From Paramecium pentaurelia (Eukaryota > Ciliophora > Oligohymenophorea > Peniculida > Parameciidae), in NCBI GenBank assembly GCA_905183005.1, contig CAJJDO010000155.1:198748-262747 (forward strand): a stretch of 64,000 nucleotides of DNA, written 5' to 3'. The position numbers and the translations under genes are program-made. Under the pieces are notes generated by a model that worked only from the letters and a program-made list of their open reading frames with translations, was not told where the DNA came from and made no database searches. Positions 50,917-62,582 of the stretch are shown one piece after another. Position 1 is the first letter of the stretch. Every line of letters begins with the position of its first letter.

Positions 50917-53900
50917 ATGATATCACAAGAAAATACCTTTAAGAATACAATAGGTTTAAAAGAATTTGGGCCATAACAAGCTTCCATTAATAATTTTCCT
51001 AAACTGATAAATTATATCAAACTTTAGAGATAAATCAAATAATAATATTTTCAAAGGCTGATCTAAGAAGATCGATTCCAATAAAATTTTTTCAAAAAGA
51101 AAAAATAATAAAATATTCATATTGGGACAATTTTAAACCAATATTTTTAAGTCAAAAAGAAAATTAAAACAAAAAATAAAAGCAACAAAAATGCTTAATA
51201 AGATTTTTTAAGTGATATTTTGAAAAATAAATTAGAAATGAATGATTAAGAAGCCAAGAAAAACGCTGCTAATAATGGTAGTTATTTTAATAATTGTATA
51301 TATAAAAATTATTTTTTTAGTTGATGCTTTAGATTAAATGTAAAGATGTGAGGAAGCATTAAATTCGGATGAGCCAAATTCTAAATATTATCATAACGAA
51401 GGTAATCTTCTTTTAATAATCTATATTTTAAGCGATTGCTTTATATAAAATGAAAAGGTTTTAGGATGCATTAAATTATTTTGATTTAGCGATTTAAAAA
51501 AATCCAAAATCTTCAGACCATTATTATGGCAAAGGTAAATTTGAAAATACATAACTTTGTAGCAGAAACATTACAAAAAATGCTAAGATTTGAAGATGCA
51601 TTGAAAAATTACAATCAAGCTATTCATATAAACCCTGATAAATCAGAATACTATAATAGCAAAGGTAGAATGTAACATGTATATCTGTGTAGCGGTGACT
51701 TTAAGGCAGATGAACAGATTTGAAGAAGCTTTGTAAATTTATGATTAAGCTATTAATATAAATCCTGATTTATCAGAATATTATTATAACAAAGGTAAAA
51801 TGTAAAATCCATAATTGTGTAGCTGTAACTTTAAGAGTTATGGATAGATTTGATCAATCATTGGAACATTATGATTTAGCTATAGAAAGAAACCCAAAAA
51901 TTTCTGATTATTATAATGGCAAAGGTAGAAATAAACCATATATTATTATATAGCAATAACTTTAAGACAAATTAATGTATATGATAAGGCATTGGATAAT
52001 CATGATTTAGCTATAAAAATAAACCCAGAAAATTCGGAATTTTATAGGAGCAAAGGTAGATAATAAAATTATATTGTGCAGCTATAACATTAGAAAAAAT
52101 AAGTATGTATGAAGAAGCATTGAAATTTTATGATCTAGCTATACAGAAAAATCCTGAAAATTCAGATTATTATGATGGCAGAGGTAAAAATTTAATGGTA
52201 TATTGTGAAGCGTAAACTTTAAAGCAAATGAATAGATATTAGGAAGCATTAAAATCGTATGATTAAGCAATACAAAATAACCCTGAAAAGTCAGATTATT
52301 ATAACAGCAAAGGTAATTCAGATTATAGATTATTTGTACAGCAATAATTTTAAGGCTATTGAAAAGGAATAAAGAAGCTTTGGAATATCACAATTCAGCT
52401 ATAGAGAAAAATCCAGAAAATTCAGAGTATTATAATGGCAAAGGTAAAAAGTATTATGTCATGTTGTTAAGCAACAACTTTAAGGATGTTGAATAGATAT
52501 GAAGAAGCTTTGGAATACTTTGATTTCGCTATTCAGAAGAACCCAGAAAATGCAACTTATTACTATCACAAAGGTATTTTGATAATTACAAATTGATAGC
52601 TGATACTCTAGATATAATGAATAGATCCTAACAAGCATTAGAATATTATGATTTAGCTATCTAGAGAAACCCTGAAGATTCCGATTTTTATAATGGAAAA
52701 GGTAAAAAGTAAATGAATATGTATAGCAATTTCTTTAAATCAAATGTGTAGATATTAAGAGGCTTTATTATATTATGACTTAGCTATTCAAAAAAACATT
52801 TAAAAAGCAGAATATAGTAATAACAAAGGTAGAAAGTAGCAATAATTTTTGTGTAGCATTAACTTTAAGGAAAATGAATAGATATGAAGAGGCTTTAGCA
52901 TGTTTGAATTATGCAATTTAACAAAATCCTGAAAATTCAACTTATTACTATCACATAGGTATTTTCATAATTGCATATGATAGCTGATATTCTAGAAACT
53001 ATGAATAGATATTAACAAGCGCTGGAATATTATGATTTAGCTATAGAGAAAAACCCTGAAGATTCTGATTTTTATAATGGCAAAGGTAAAAAGTAAATTG
53101 AATTTTTGGTAGGATTAACGTTAAGGAGTATGAATAAATATGAAGAAGCATTAGAATGTTTTAATTAAGCAATAAAAAAAAATCCTGAAATAGAAATTTC
53201 TTACTATAACAAAGGTATTATCATTATTGAAAACTTATAGCTATTGTTTTATAATAAATGAATAGATATGAATAAGCATTGTAATATTATGATTTAGCTA
53301 TAGAGAAAAACCCTGAAGATTCTGATTTTTATAATGGCAAAGGTAAAAAGTAAATTGCAATATGAATAGCATTTACTTTAACTCAGTTATAAAGATATGA
53401 ATAAGCTTTATTTTATTATGATTTAGCTATTTAAAAAAATTGTGAAAAATCAGAATATTTCAATAATGCAGGTAAAAAGTAAAGTTATTTGTGTAGCATT
53501 TACTTTAAGATAATTGAGTAGATATATAGAAGCATTGGAGTATTATGATTTAGCTATAGAGAGAAGCCCAGAAAATTCAGATTATTATAATGGCAAAGGT
53601 AAAACTAACTTATTATTCTGTAGCATTAACTTTAAGATAATTGAGTAGATACAAAGAAGCATTGGAGTATTATGATTTAGCTATATAGAAAAACCCAGAA
53701 AATTCAGATTATTATTTTGGCAAAGGTAAAAGTTATTATGCATTTTTGTGTAGCAATAATTTTAAGGCATATGTGTAAATATGAAGAAGCATTGGAATAT
53801 TGTGATTCAGCTATCGAAAAATATCCATAAAATTCTGATTATTAATATGGCAAAGGTAAAAATGAAATTTGGATTTTTTCTAGCATTAACTTTAAAGCTA

Positions 53901-54104
53901 ATGTGTAATTATGAAGAAGCACTGGAATATTTTGATTCAGCTATAGAGAAAAACCCTTACAAATTAGAATATTATAATTACAGAGGTAAAATTAAGGATG
54001 CATAGTTTTTAGCATAAACTTTACATTAAATGAATAGGTTTGAAGAAGCTTAAGAATGCTACATTAAAATGAAAAACCTAGAATAAAAAAAAAAAATAGG
54101 TTGA
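50917..54104 (+). CDS. TPR protein with about 21 tandem repeats, one repeat per exon
   Basis: Tetratricopeptide-repeat scaffold (helix-turn-helix array for protein binding). ATG 50917; N-terminal ~120 residues are basic and Gln-rich, then a truncated repeat, then about 21 TPR units to TGA 54102-54104. The typical unit is 34 residues with consensus A.TLR.MNRYEEALEYYDLA plus I.KNPENSDYYNGK. Each unit is exactly one exon (102 nt) and is followed by an intron of 25-31 nt, always in phase 1: AAA G | intron | CA. The first intron (51278-51320) is 43 nt; the last is 53986-54012. Two units lack part of the consensus, and the last unit is short with a Lys-rich end. Without splicing at these sites the frame collapses, so the structure is well supported. 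The binding partner is unknown. Confidence 0.9.
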
Positions 54105-55169
54105 TAGATTAGCAGTTATGATATCAATTAAATCCATTTTACCTAAGATAGAAAATACTATCCTATTAATATTTATATTCAAAAAATAATGTTATATAAC
54201 ACTTTTTGACATTTTTGTTTTTAAAATTTCTGTTCATTATTGAATTATTGTTTACAAACAATAATTCAATTTTAACAACAATCAAAATTTGAAGACTATA
54301 TTATTACTAAATAAATCAAAACTTTAAGTTCTGTGGGATGTAAAGTGCCCACTACATAGTTATAGGATGACATAATATTCTTTGTTACATTTATATAAAA
54401 TATTAGACAGCTCAATAAAATTATTTGAATTAACTATCATTTAATAGGCAAAAAAATAATTATGGAAAATATACTGTTATTGAAAAATTCTCCTTAAATT
54501 CAATAGGAATTAAAATTCAGGAGCATTGATAATATAATAATTTACTTGGGTTATCCGAAATATTAAATTTAAATTCTGTAATTCAAATCACTCTAATATT
54601 CTATTCTATATGTTGATAGAGAAGTCAATAATATATATTACATTTTATGACGACTTATAGATATACTAAATGAAGATCATTCTTGAAACTCCTTCTGTGT
54701 TATTTGAGGCTGCAAAATAAGAATTAACTTTATATTATATAGAAATGATGCTATGATATATTCTATGGTAATTTTATCAAGTTTGCTTTGCTAAGAGATC
54801 AATTATGTTCTTGCGCTTATTAGATTTATTCTATCTTTTATTTAGTATTTCTTATGAATTATTAAATATCATGATACTAATAGAAATTAATTTAATCACT
54901 TAGGATGAATAATACTAAGAAATTATTAAATCTGAGCTGAAAATTCACAATTTTATTAAATATGATTATCATCAGGTTTGTCTAATAAAATATAATGAAT
55001 ATGTAATAGTGTTAGTGTTTAGAATATCAAAACAATAATTGAATCACTTCATGTAGTTTTGATAAATTTATTTATTTATATATCATTTAAAATTAACTGT
55101 CAATGAATTCATTTGTCCCATGAGGTCGACACTCTGGGTATAGTTACAATAATGGCCGAGTCCATTAAA
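54105..55169. other. Weak coding signals only
   Basis: A plus-strand fragment near 54620-54750 reads KIILETPSVLFEAAKQELTL before TGA, suggesting an exon or relic. The remainder is A/T-rich. No gene model can be supported. Confidence 0.3.
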
Positions 55170-55765
55170 TCAAGTTGTCAATTTGGAGTAAAACATGCAC
55201 ATAGATAGGCCTCCACTCTAATTAGGTGTTAAATAGTTTAAGTTGTATTATATTGGATAAATAAATCTACAGAATTGATCAATGAACTTGTTTTGAACAA
55301 TTTCATTGAATATATCACATACCCATTAATGATCTCCTAATTACCTGATTACCATAAGTTAACAGTGTCTTGTTCCAGTTTCTGATTTATTTTTGTAACC
55401 TATAAATTGACTACCTGTTAAGAACAAATTCCAAAGCTTCTCTCCTTAAACTAATGTTTCATATTTAACTATAGATTAATCATCCCTATTTTAGATGTCA
55501 TAAATTTACCATAATTTAGGGTTGTTATTCTTTGCATCTGCATAACCATTTTCTAAATGAATTCTTCATGAGATGAGATCGGCTCTTTTGTTAAAGTATT
55601 ACTCCCTTGTTTATCCTATCTAACGAGATATAATTTATTCCCTTTGATAATTAATGTATATGGTTAGTATTTATATCTAGAAGGGCTTGTCATTGTACCT
55701 TGAGGATTAGTTGAGAATAAAATCGTAATCACTAAAAATAAATATTATTAGTCTTTACCACACAT
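55170..55765 (-). CDS. Putative secreted protein, frame interrupted
   Basis: Minus-strand ATG 55765 opens MCGKDQQYLFLVITILF, a plausible signal peptide, followed by YKYQPYTLIIKGNKLYLV. Near residue 65 the better frame shifts: it continues as ENGYADAKNNNPKLWQIYD, GEKLWNLFLTGSQFIGYK, RHCQLMVIRQLGDHQWVCD and SGGLSMCMFYSKLTT, to TGA 55172-55170. No clean short intron explains the shift, so a sequencing indel or a recent frameshift is likely. Trp and Cys content make it look like a folded extracellular domain, but I do not recognise it. Confidence 0.5.
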
Positions 55766-56583
55766 TGCGATCGACCTACTTTTGCCTATGTAATTTATAT
55801 GCAAATTTATTTCCCAAGAATAATTAAATTGGATTATATACTATTTTTGAGACCTATCATATTTAATTTAAATCTATTTTGTTATTTGTAATTATCTTGA
55901 TATGCATTTTAATATGATTTTGTAATATGCTAATTGCTTTTGCTTTAAAATAGGTTAATAAAATACCAGATATTTAGAAAAAAGATGAATATATATTTAG
56001 CTATAGATGTAATTTAATTGTATTTCAATTAAAAATAGCAATTTCCTTGTATATTGTTTTCTATTATTGAATTTTCATAATATTTTAGATGGAATCATAA
56101 TTTAATTTTAATCTAGAATAGATAATCAAATAATAGTTATTAAAAGTTATTTTAATGGCATCTTGTACTATAAGGTATAGTATGTGTAGATTTTGGTTGA
56201 TTCTATTAACAGATCCTTATTGTTATGACTAATTTATATCTTAAAATTGAGAATTATAATAAAATTGAATATTCTTTATCAAAGATTTAATACTTTATAT
56301 GTATAAATAATAAAACGATTACATTTAAAGATTGGGTTTGAAAGTTGTTATGAAATAATCAAGGAGAAGCAAATTAAGATTTTTTGTTCATATTGAAGGC
56401 CATTAAACTCCGAATTAGTTGTAAAATAATTGAAACAGAAGTAATCTTCTATTAAGGTTAAACAATCAAAAATCGCTAATTTCCTTTATCCATCCATAAT
56501 TTTTGACATTACCTAATTAATAAAAATAAATTTCATTTAAATTTGAAATTCATCAAAGATCCTAATAACCCATATTTACTTTA
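55766..56583. other. AT-rich region, no gene supported
   Basis: No convincing start or frame. The last ~150 bp are open in the frame of the next ORF. Confidence 0.4.
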
Positions 56584-57496
56584 ATGAGTCAATTGAAGGA
56601 ATCCTAAAATGTTAAAAAAAATGATCAATTATGGTAGTTAAGTGATAAAAAAAATAAAGTAAAAAATGAATATCGTGATTAACAAGTTCTGATTCTGGCA
56701 TGTGCTGAAGACATATCTGTTTTAAGTAATTCCTCAATCATTAATGAATTACCAATCTTCTTTGAAGATGGCTGAAAATTTTAACTTCATCGAAATTCTA
56801 AAATAAAATTTAAATTTTATCTAAATCAATCAAATACCTTCACTGGTTTGGAATGGTAAAAAGAATAAAGGAGCTCAAATAATTATGGGATATGTGTTCA
56901 TAATAAAAGGGACCCCACATAAAATTGATCAAATGTTATATTTGTTGTAAATTTTATTACAAGTAATTGAAAGAAAATTCTTCCTTAATGCTCAAAACTC
57001 AATTTTGTAATACTTTAATGCAGATAAACCGTGAATATATTCTTTGCTTATGGGATTACTTAAGACTTTACCAAATTCTTTGATTGATCAAACAATAAAA
57101 ACAGAGAAACTATTGATCGTTTTCTGCATGATCTATTAGAATACTCCACTAGATTGAGTAAATATGAAATAACATAAGTTTAATATAAATAGCAACGATT
57201 TTTATATTAAAAAGAAAGAAGATTAACAAGTAAGTTGTAAGCTAATATAATAAAAAAGGTCATAACTGTACATTTCCCATTAATATGTTTAGTAGTAATT
57301 AATTTTAGCTGATCAATATTAGATGTTATTTAATAAAAAATTGTAATATACAAAATTGAATAATATAGTAATAGACCTTTAATCCAATTCCTTATTAGAT
57401 CAAAACCATTAAAAATCTGATATTGGTTCAATTAATAATACCAATGAAGTGTCAAGTAATAGATAACACCAGAAGTTAGGATTAAAGAATTTTTGA
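56584..57496 (+). CDS. Fragmentary plus-strand gene, unknown function
   Basis: Three coding-like pieces follow each other. ATG 56584 to TGA 56773-56775 reads MSQLKESQNVKKNDQLWQL, NEYRDQQVLILACAEDISVL. A middle piece around 56990-57140 is open in two frames. The last piece (about 57110-57496) reads FLHDLLEYSTRLSKYEITQV and, after a 22-nt intron, FPLISDQYQMLFNKKLQYTK and SNRQHQKLGLKNF with TGA 57494-57496. The pieces may be exons of one gene whose other introns I could not place, or parts of a decayed gene. No family assigned. Confidence 0.35.
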
Positions 57497-57589
57497 AATT
57501 CCTAGTTCTTATTACTAAGATAGATAATAATTTTATAAGTGATCTAATATATAAAATATATTTATATTTAGCGAGATATGAGGGCTATA

Positions 57590-59916
57590 TAATAAATCAT
57601 ACTCAAGAATCATAGATATGTTATTAACAAACAAGAAGAAAATGATTGTAATTTTAAATGTGTAATATTTTTTTTATAAACTTTTTCTCAATTTTATAAC
57701 TCTTACAAATGATTTTCCAAAAAAAGACTACCTTTAAATTTTAAATATGATCTTAAATCTAGTCCTTAATAATTAAAGAATTCTCCTTTGTAAATTAAAG
57801 CACCCCAAGCCTAAAATATTGGTATTTTAGAAATGCGCAGAATAGTTACATTATTTACTATAAAATATTAAAAAAGAATTACCTCGAAATTTTTTTTATA
57901 ATTCAAGCAAATTCAATTTTACCTTTACTTCCTATCCATTTTAATCTGACTCTTCAATTTCAATGATATCTTTCACATCCCATAAACGAACAGACATATC
58001 ATCACTGCAAGATGCTAACACAGCACCATTAGGAGAGAAGCACACTGAATTGATACAATTATAATGGCCTTTCAATGAGGCCCTTAGTTCTTATCTCTTA
58101 ACATCCCATATATTGATATCTTGATCTAAACTACCAGAGGCCAATATAGTAGCATCAGGAGAGAAGCATAATGATCTTACCTGACGAATATGGCCAACTA
58201 ACTTTGCTTTTTTTTATCCTGTCTTAACATCCCATAAAAGAATTGATTTGTCTGCACTACCGGATGCTAATATAGTATCATTAGGAGAGAAGCATACTGA
58301 ATTAACACAACCATCATGACCTTCCAATACGGCTTTTTATTCACCTGTTTTAACATCCCATATTCTGATGTTCTGATCTACACCTCCCGATACCAATAAA
58401 GTGCCATCATAAGAGAAGTATATTGTTTGAACATAAAAAGTATGACCATCTAACTTTGCTTTTTATTATCCTGTCTTAACATCAAATAAAAGTATGGCCT
58501 TATCATCACTACAAGATGCTAATAAATTACCATCAGGAGAAAAACAAACTGATTAAACCCATTTGGTATGAACTTTCAATTAATATTTTTATTATCTTGT
58601 CTCAACATCCCATAAAATGGTCTCATCTAGGCTGCCTGATGCTAATAATTTACCATCAGGAGAAAAGCAGACTGATTAGATATTATAAATATGACCATGT
58701 AATTTGGCTTTTTATTATCCAGTTTTGACATCCCATAAACCTATAGACTTATNTAATAAATCATACTCAAGAATCATAGATATGTTATTAACAAACAAGA
58801 AGAAAATGATTGTAATTTTAAATGTGTAATATTTTTTTTATAAACTTTTTCTCAATTTTATAACTCTTACAAATGATTTTCCAAAAAAAGACTACCTTTA
58901 AATTTTAAATATGATCTTAAATCTAGTCCTTAATAATTAAAGAATTCTCCTTTGTAAATTAAAGCACCCCAAGCCTAAAATATTGGTATTTTAGAAATGC
59001 GCAGAATAGTTACATTATTTACTATAAAATATTAAAAAAGAATTACCTCGAAATTTTTTTTATAATTCAAGCAAATTCAATTTTACCTTTACTTCCTATC
59101 CATTTTAATCTGACTCTTCAATTTCAATGATATCTTTCACATCCCATAAACGAACAGACATATCATCACTGCAAGATGCTAACACAGCACCATTAGGAGA
59201 GAAGCACACTGAATTGATACAATTATAATGGCCTTTCAATGAGGCCCTTAGTTCTTATCTCTTAACATCCCATATATTGATATCTTGATCTAAACTACCA
59301 GAGGCCAATATAGTAGCATCAGGAGAGAAGCATAATGATCTTACCTGACGAATATGGCCAACTAACTTTGCTTTTTTTTATCCTGTCTTAACATCCCATA
59401 AAAGAATTGATTTGTCTGCACTACCGGATGCTAATATAGTATCATTAGGAGAGAAGCATACTGAATTAACACAACCATCATGACCTTCCAATACGGCTTT
59501 TTATTCACCTGTTTTAACATCCCATATTCTGATGTTCTGATCTACACCTCCCGATACCAATAAAGTGCCATCATAAGAGAAGTATATTGTTTGAACATAA
59601 AAAGTATGACCATCTAACTTTGCTTTTTATTATCCTGTCTTAACATCAAATAAAAGTATGGCCTTATCATCACTACAAGATGCTAATAAATTACCATCAG
59701 GAGAAAAACAAACTGATTAAACCCATTTGGTATGAACTTTCAATTAATATTTTTATTATCTTGTCTCAACATCCCATAAAATGGTCTCATCTAGGCTGCC
59801 TGATGCTAATAATTTACCATCAGGAGAAAAGCAGACTGATTAGATATTATAAATATGACCATGTAATTTGGCTTTTTATTATCCAGTTTTGACATCCCAT
59901 AAACCTATAGACTTAT
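57590..59916. repeat. Direct repeat of 1,163 bp around a single N (57590-58752 and 58754-59916)
   Basis: Offset 1,164, N at 58753, identical wherever compared. It duplicates the C-terminal half of the WD-repeat gene. Only the right-hand copy is continuous with the N-terminal part. Confidence 0.9.
57688..58752 (-). pseudogene. Ghost C-terminal part of the WD-repeat gene (assembly duplicate)
   Basis: Same frame, same 25-nt intron (57858-57882) and same TGA (57690-57688) as the full gene, cut at the N. Not a separate locus in my reading. Confidence 0.75.
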
Positions 59917-62050
59917 CATCACTACAGGATGCTAATATACTACCATCAGGAGAGAAGCAAATTGAATTGATAGTATCATCATGACCTTCCAAATTTGGTT
60001 TTTCTAATGCTATCTTAACATCCCATAAGCCGATAGTAAGATCTAAACTACCAGAAGCTAATGTTTTGCCATCTGGAGAGAAGCTTATTGATGAGACTCC
60101 TTCAGAATGACCTTCCAATTTAGCTTTTTACTGTGCTGTCTTAACATCCCAAATTAGAATTGACTTATCCCAACTAGCCGACGCTAACATAGCGCCATCT
60201 GGGGAGAAGCAAACTTATAAAATAAAATCTTTATGGCCGATCAACTTAGCTTTTTATAATCCTGTCTTAAAATCCCAAATTGTGATAATTTTATCGTAAC
60301 CTCCAGCTGCCAATGTAATACCATCAGGAGAGAAGACGACATTATTAACTTCAAATTCATGATCTAATTTTGATTTTTACTTTCCTGTTTCAGTATCCCA
60401 TAAACGGACTGACCTATCTTCGCTGCTTGAAGCTAATGAAGTACCATCAGGAGAGTAGCAAACCGATAGTACAGCGTTGGTATGACCAACAAATTTTGAT
60501 TTTTACTGTCCTGTTATGACATCCCATAAACGGATAGAGTTATCCTTACTACTAGATGCTAATGTAGCACTATCAGGTGAAAAGCACACTGAGCAAACAG
60601 TATTAGCGTGACCTTCCAATCTGGCCTTTTTTTATCCTGTCATAACATCCCATAAACGAATACACTTATCATTGCTACAGGATGCCAAAGTTTTACCATC
60701 AAGAGAGAAGGACACTTAATTGATCCAACCATAATGACCAAACAACTAGGCTTTTTCTTATCCTGTCTTCAAATCCCATAAACGTATAGACTTATCCAAA
60801 CTACAAGAAGCCAATATAGAACCATCAGGTGAGAAGCATACTGATCTTACACAACCACTATGACCATCTAATCTATTAAATTGATTTATTCTAATGTTCT
60901 TCCAATTACACCTGAGTAATTAAGCTCCATTTAAATTTATGCCTGTTATATCTACGTTATTAAATTCAGATCCACTCAAATTGCATCTTAAAAAATTTGC
61001 CCCTACTAAAGATGTATTCTAAATCTTAATATCTTGAAATTATTAGTTTGTCATATCAATCTTCATTTTTACTAATAAATGAATTGCATTTGAACCACAC
61101 TAGATCATTTACTCGTCTATAGCTGTTATGTGGACTAAAAATTTTAAAAATTCAATTATAGTATTATCCTCTCCTATTCTTTTAATGATATCCTATATTT
61201 TTGAACAATATATTTCAGCAGAATAATCATTTTTATTAAAGTCATGCTCATTAAGATTTCTGGTAACCTCTATGATTTTATTGGTGCTGCTATTTCCTAA
61301 AAGTTCATTAAGTTTTTGTTGAGTTTCATCCCTCCTTAGAAAATCTGAGATTTTCTCTTTTTTCAGCAGTTCAATAATTTAAGTGAAAATTTTTACTTCT
61401 ATATCTTTTAACGAAGCTAAGAGATCAACAATGTCTTTTTCGATTTTTAAACCTTATCCTTCTTTTTGAATTGGTTGGATATTTAATTGTGTTTGCCCAT
61501 TAAATGAAAAAATCTCTTTCATTTCTTATCTTATCTTTGTGATGAAATCCTTTACTTCTTTATCCAAAAAAATCTTTCCCTTTTCCAACAACTCAAAATA
61601 AGGATTCTTGTAAACATTCGAATAATTTAATGTTGTTCCTTCTGCAATTTGTACTAAATTGTCAAAGTCATTTTTTAAGAATTCTGCTAGGTTAATGGTT
61701 GTGTCGGTAATTATTTCATAAAATGATTTGTATTCCTATTCAATCTAATTGTATATTTCTTTGATTGATTATGATAATTCTTCGAAAATTTACTTCAGCA
61801 AACTTTCGGTTTGAGTAAGTAAAGATATCATTTTCATTTTCCTTTATTTTACTTCATGTGTTTCATAAAACTAATAATCTGTTAATTTCTTGCTAACTTT
61901 TTCTTTAAATATTTCAATCGAAACTAAATGTTTAAAATCTACTCCGTGTAGATATTAACATTTATTACAAAGTTTTCTTTATAATTTACACTCATGAGAA
62001 GCCATACATATCAAAGAGATTGGATTTTCTTTATGAAAAATACAATTCAT
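58852..62050 (-). CDS. B-box-like / coiled-coil / pentapeptide / 14-WD-repeat protein, 1,057 aa
   Basis: Minus strand, ATG 62050, one 25-nt intron (59022-59046), TGA 58854-58852; 1,058 codons including stop. Order: residues 3-39 a B-box-like zinc site (C3-x2-H6-x8-C15-x4-C20, C26-x2-C29-x3-H33); ~60-330 coiled coil and helical region; ~345-395 a short pentapeptide-repeat stretch (NTSLVGANFLRCNLSGSEF, ITGINLNGAQLLRC); then 14 WD40 repeats of about 42 residues (SVCFSPDG..LASCS.D.SIRLWDVKTG), enough for two seven-blade propellers; finally a C-terminal tail ISKIPIFQAWGALIYKGEF. Most WD repeats keep the GH...SPDG...WD frame; several have GH replaced by V/H variants. Likely a large scaffold. Fusion of these four modules resembles bacterial-style pentapeptide/WD proteins with a ciliate B-box head. 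Confidence 0.9.
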
Positions 62051-62390
62051 TATTCTTTTATTATTGAATTTTGATTCCTTTAATTTAAGCTTTATACAAC
62101 AAATAAAAATGTATCTTGTTAAGACTTTGTGTAAATTTGGAATTCGTTATAGTTGAAGTAATATACAGTATGAGGATTAAATTCTTCATTTGCATTGCTT
62201 GATTATTTAATAATATAGAATAACTAATTTTTATATGAATAATTTAATTTATTCTTGATTTGATGGTTGATTCATTTTTCTTGTTAATCATCTCTGTTTA
62301 TGCATAATTATTGGTTGCTTAAAATATGCAAAATGTATGATTTAAAACTTGGATAAGTGAAATCGTTAGTAATAGAATTTAAAGTGAAAA
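62051..62390. other. Intergenic 5' flank of the WD-repeat gene
   Basis: A/T-rich, no frame supported; presumably contains the promoter of the minus-strand WD gene. Confidence 0.4.
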
Positions 62391-62582
62391 AGTAGATCTA
62401 TTCTAAGAGGTAATAATAAATATGAATAGTTTGTTATAGTAGTTCCCTAAATAGTCTTCTATTATTTACCTCTAGTGGCAGAGGGGGTAAGGTTATTACG
62501 TATGTCACCGGAGGAAATCGAGAAGAGAGAAAATTATAAGAAGAAGTTGATTGAAGGAGAAGATGAAAGAGGAGTAAAATGA
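62391..62582 (+). CDS. Short orphan coding segment, possibly a 3' exon
   Basis: A plus-strand frame ending TGA 62580-62582 reads YYLPLVAEGVRLLRM and SPEEIEKRENYKKKLIEGE. The last ~110 bp are clearly richer in G/C than their surroundings, with a conserved-looking charged helix. There is a TGA about 190 bp upstream and no ATG except the internal one before SPEE. It may be the last exon of a small gene whose 5' part I cannot see, or a relic of a conserved gene. Confidence 0.35.

Noticed and set aside
56584..56775. BRX1-type ribosome biogenesis factor
   Set aside because: NEYRDQQVLILAC recalls the start of Brix domains, but the following residues do not fit and the frame stops after 63 codons.
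1465..57496. Programmed TGA readthrough or selenocysteine at the scattered in-frame TGA codons
   Set aside because: No conserved context, no homologous Cys/Sec position, and the sites fall in poorly resolved genes; missed introns, errors or decay are likelier.
58516..59892. Plus-strand ORFs over the WD-repeat region
   Set aside because: Antisense shadows of the WD40 gene; the minus strand carries clear WD repeats.
5500..59916. True recent tandem duplications of ~1.1 kb
   Set aside because: Five independent cases of similar length, apparently identical, each abutting exactly one N and cutting genes at random points; contig overlap is far simpler.
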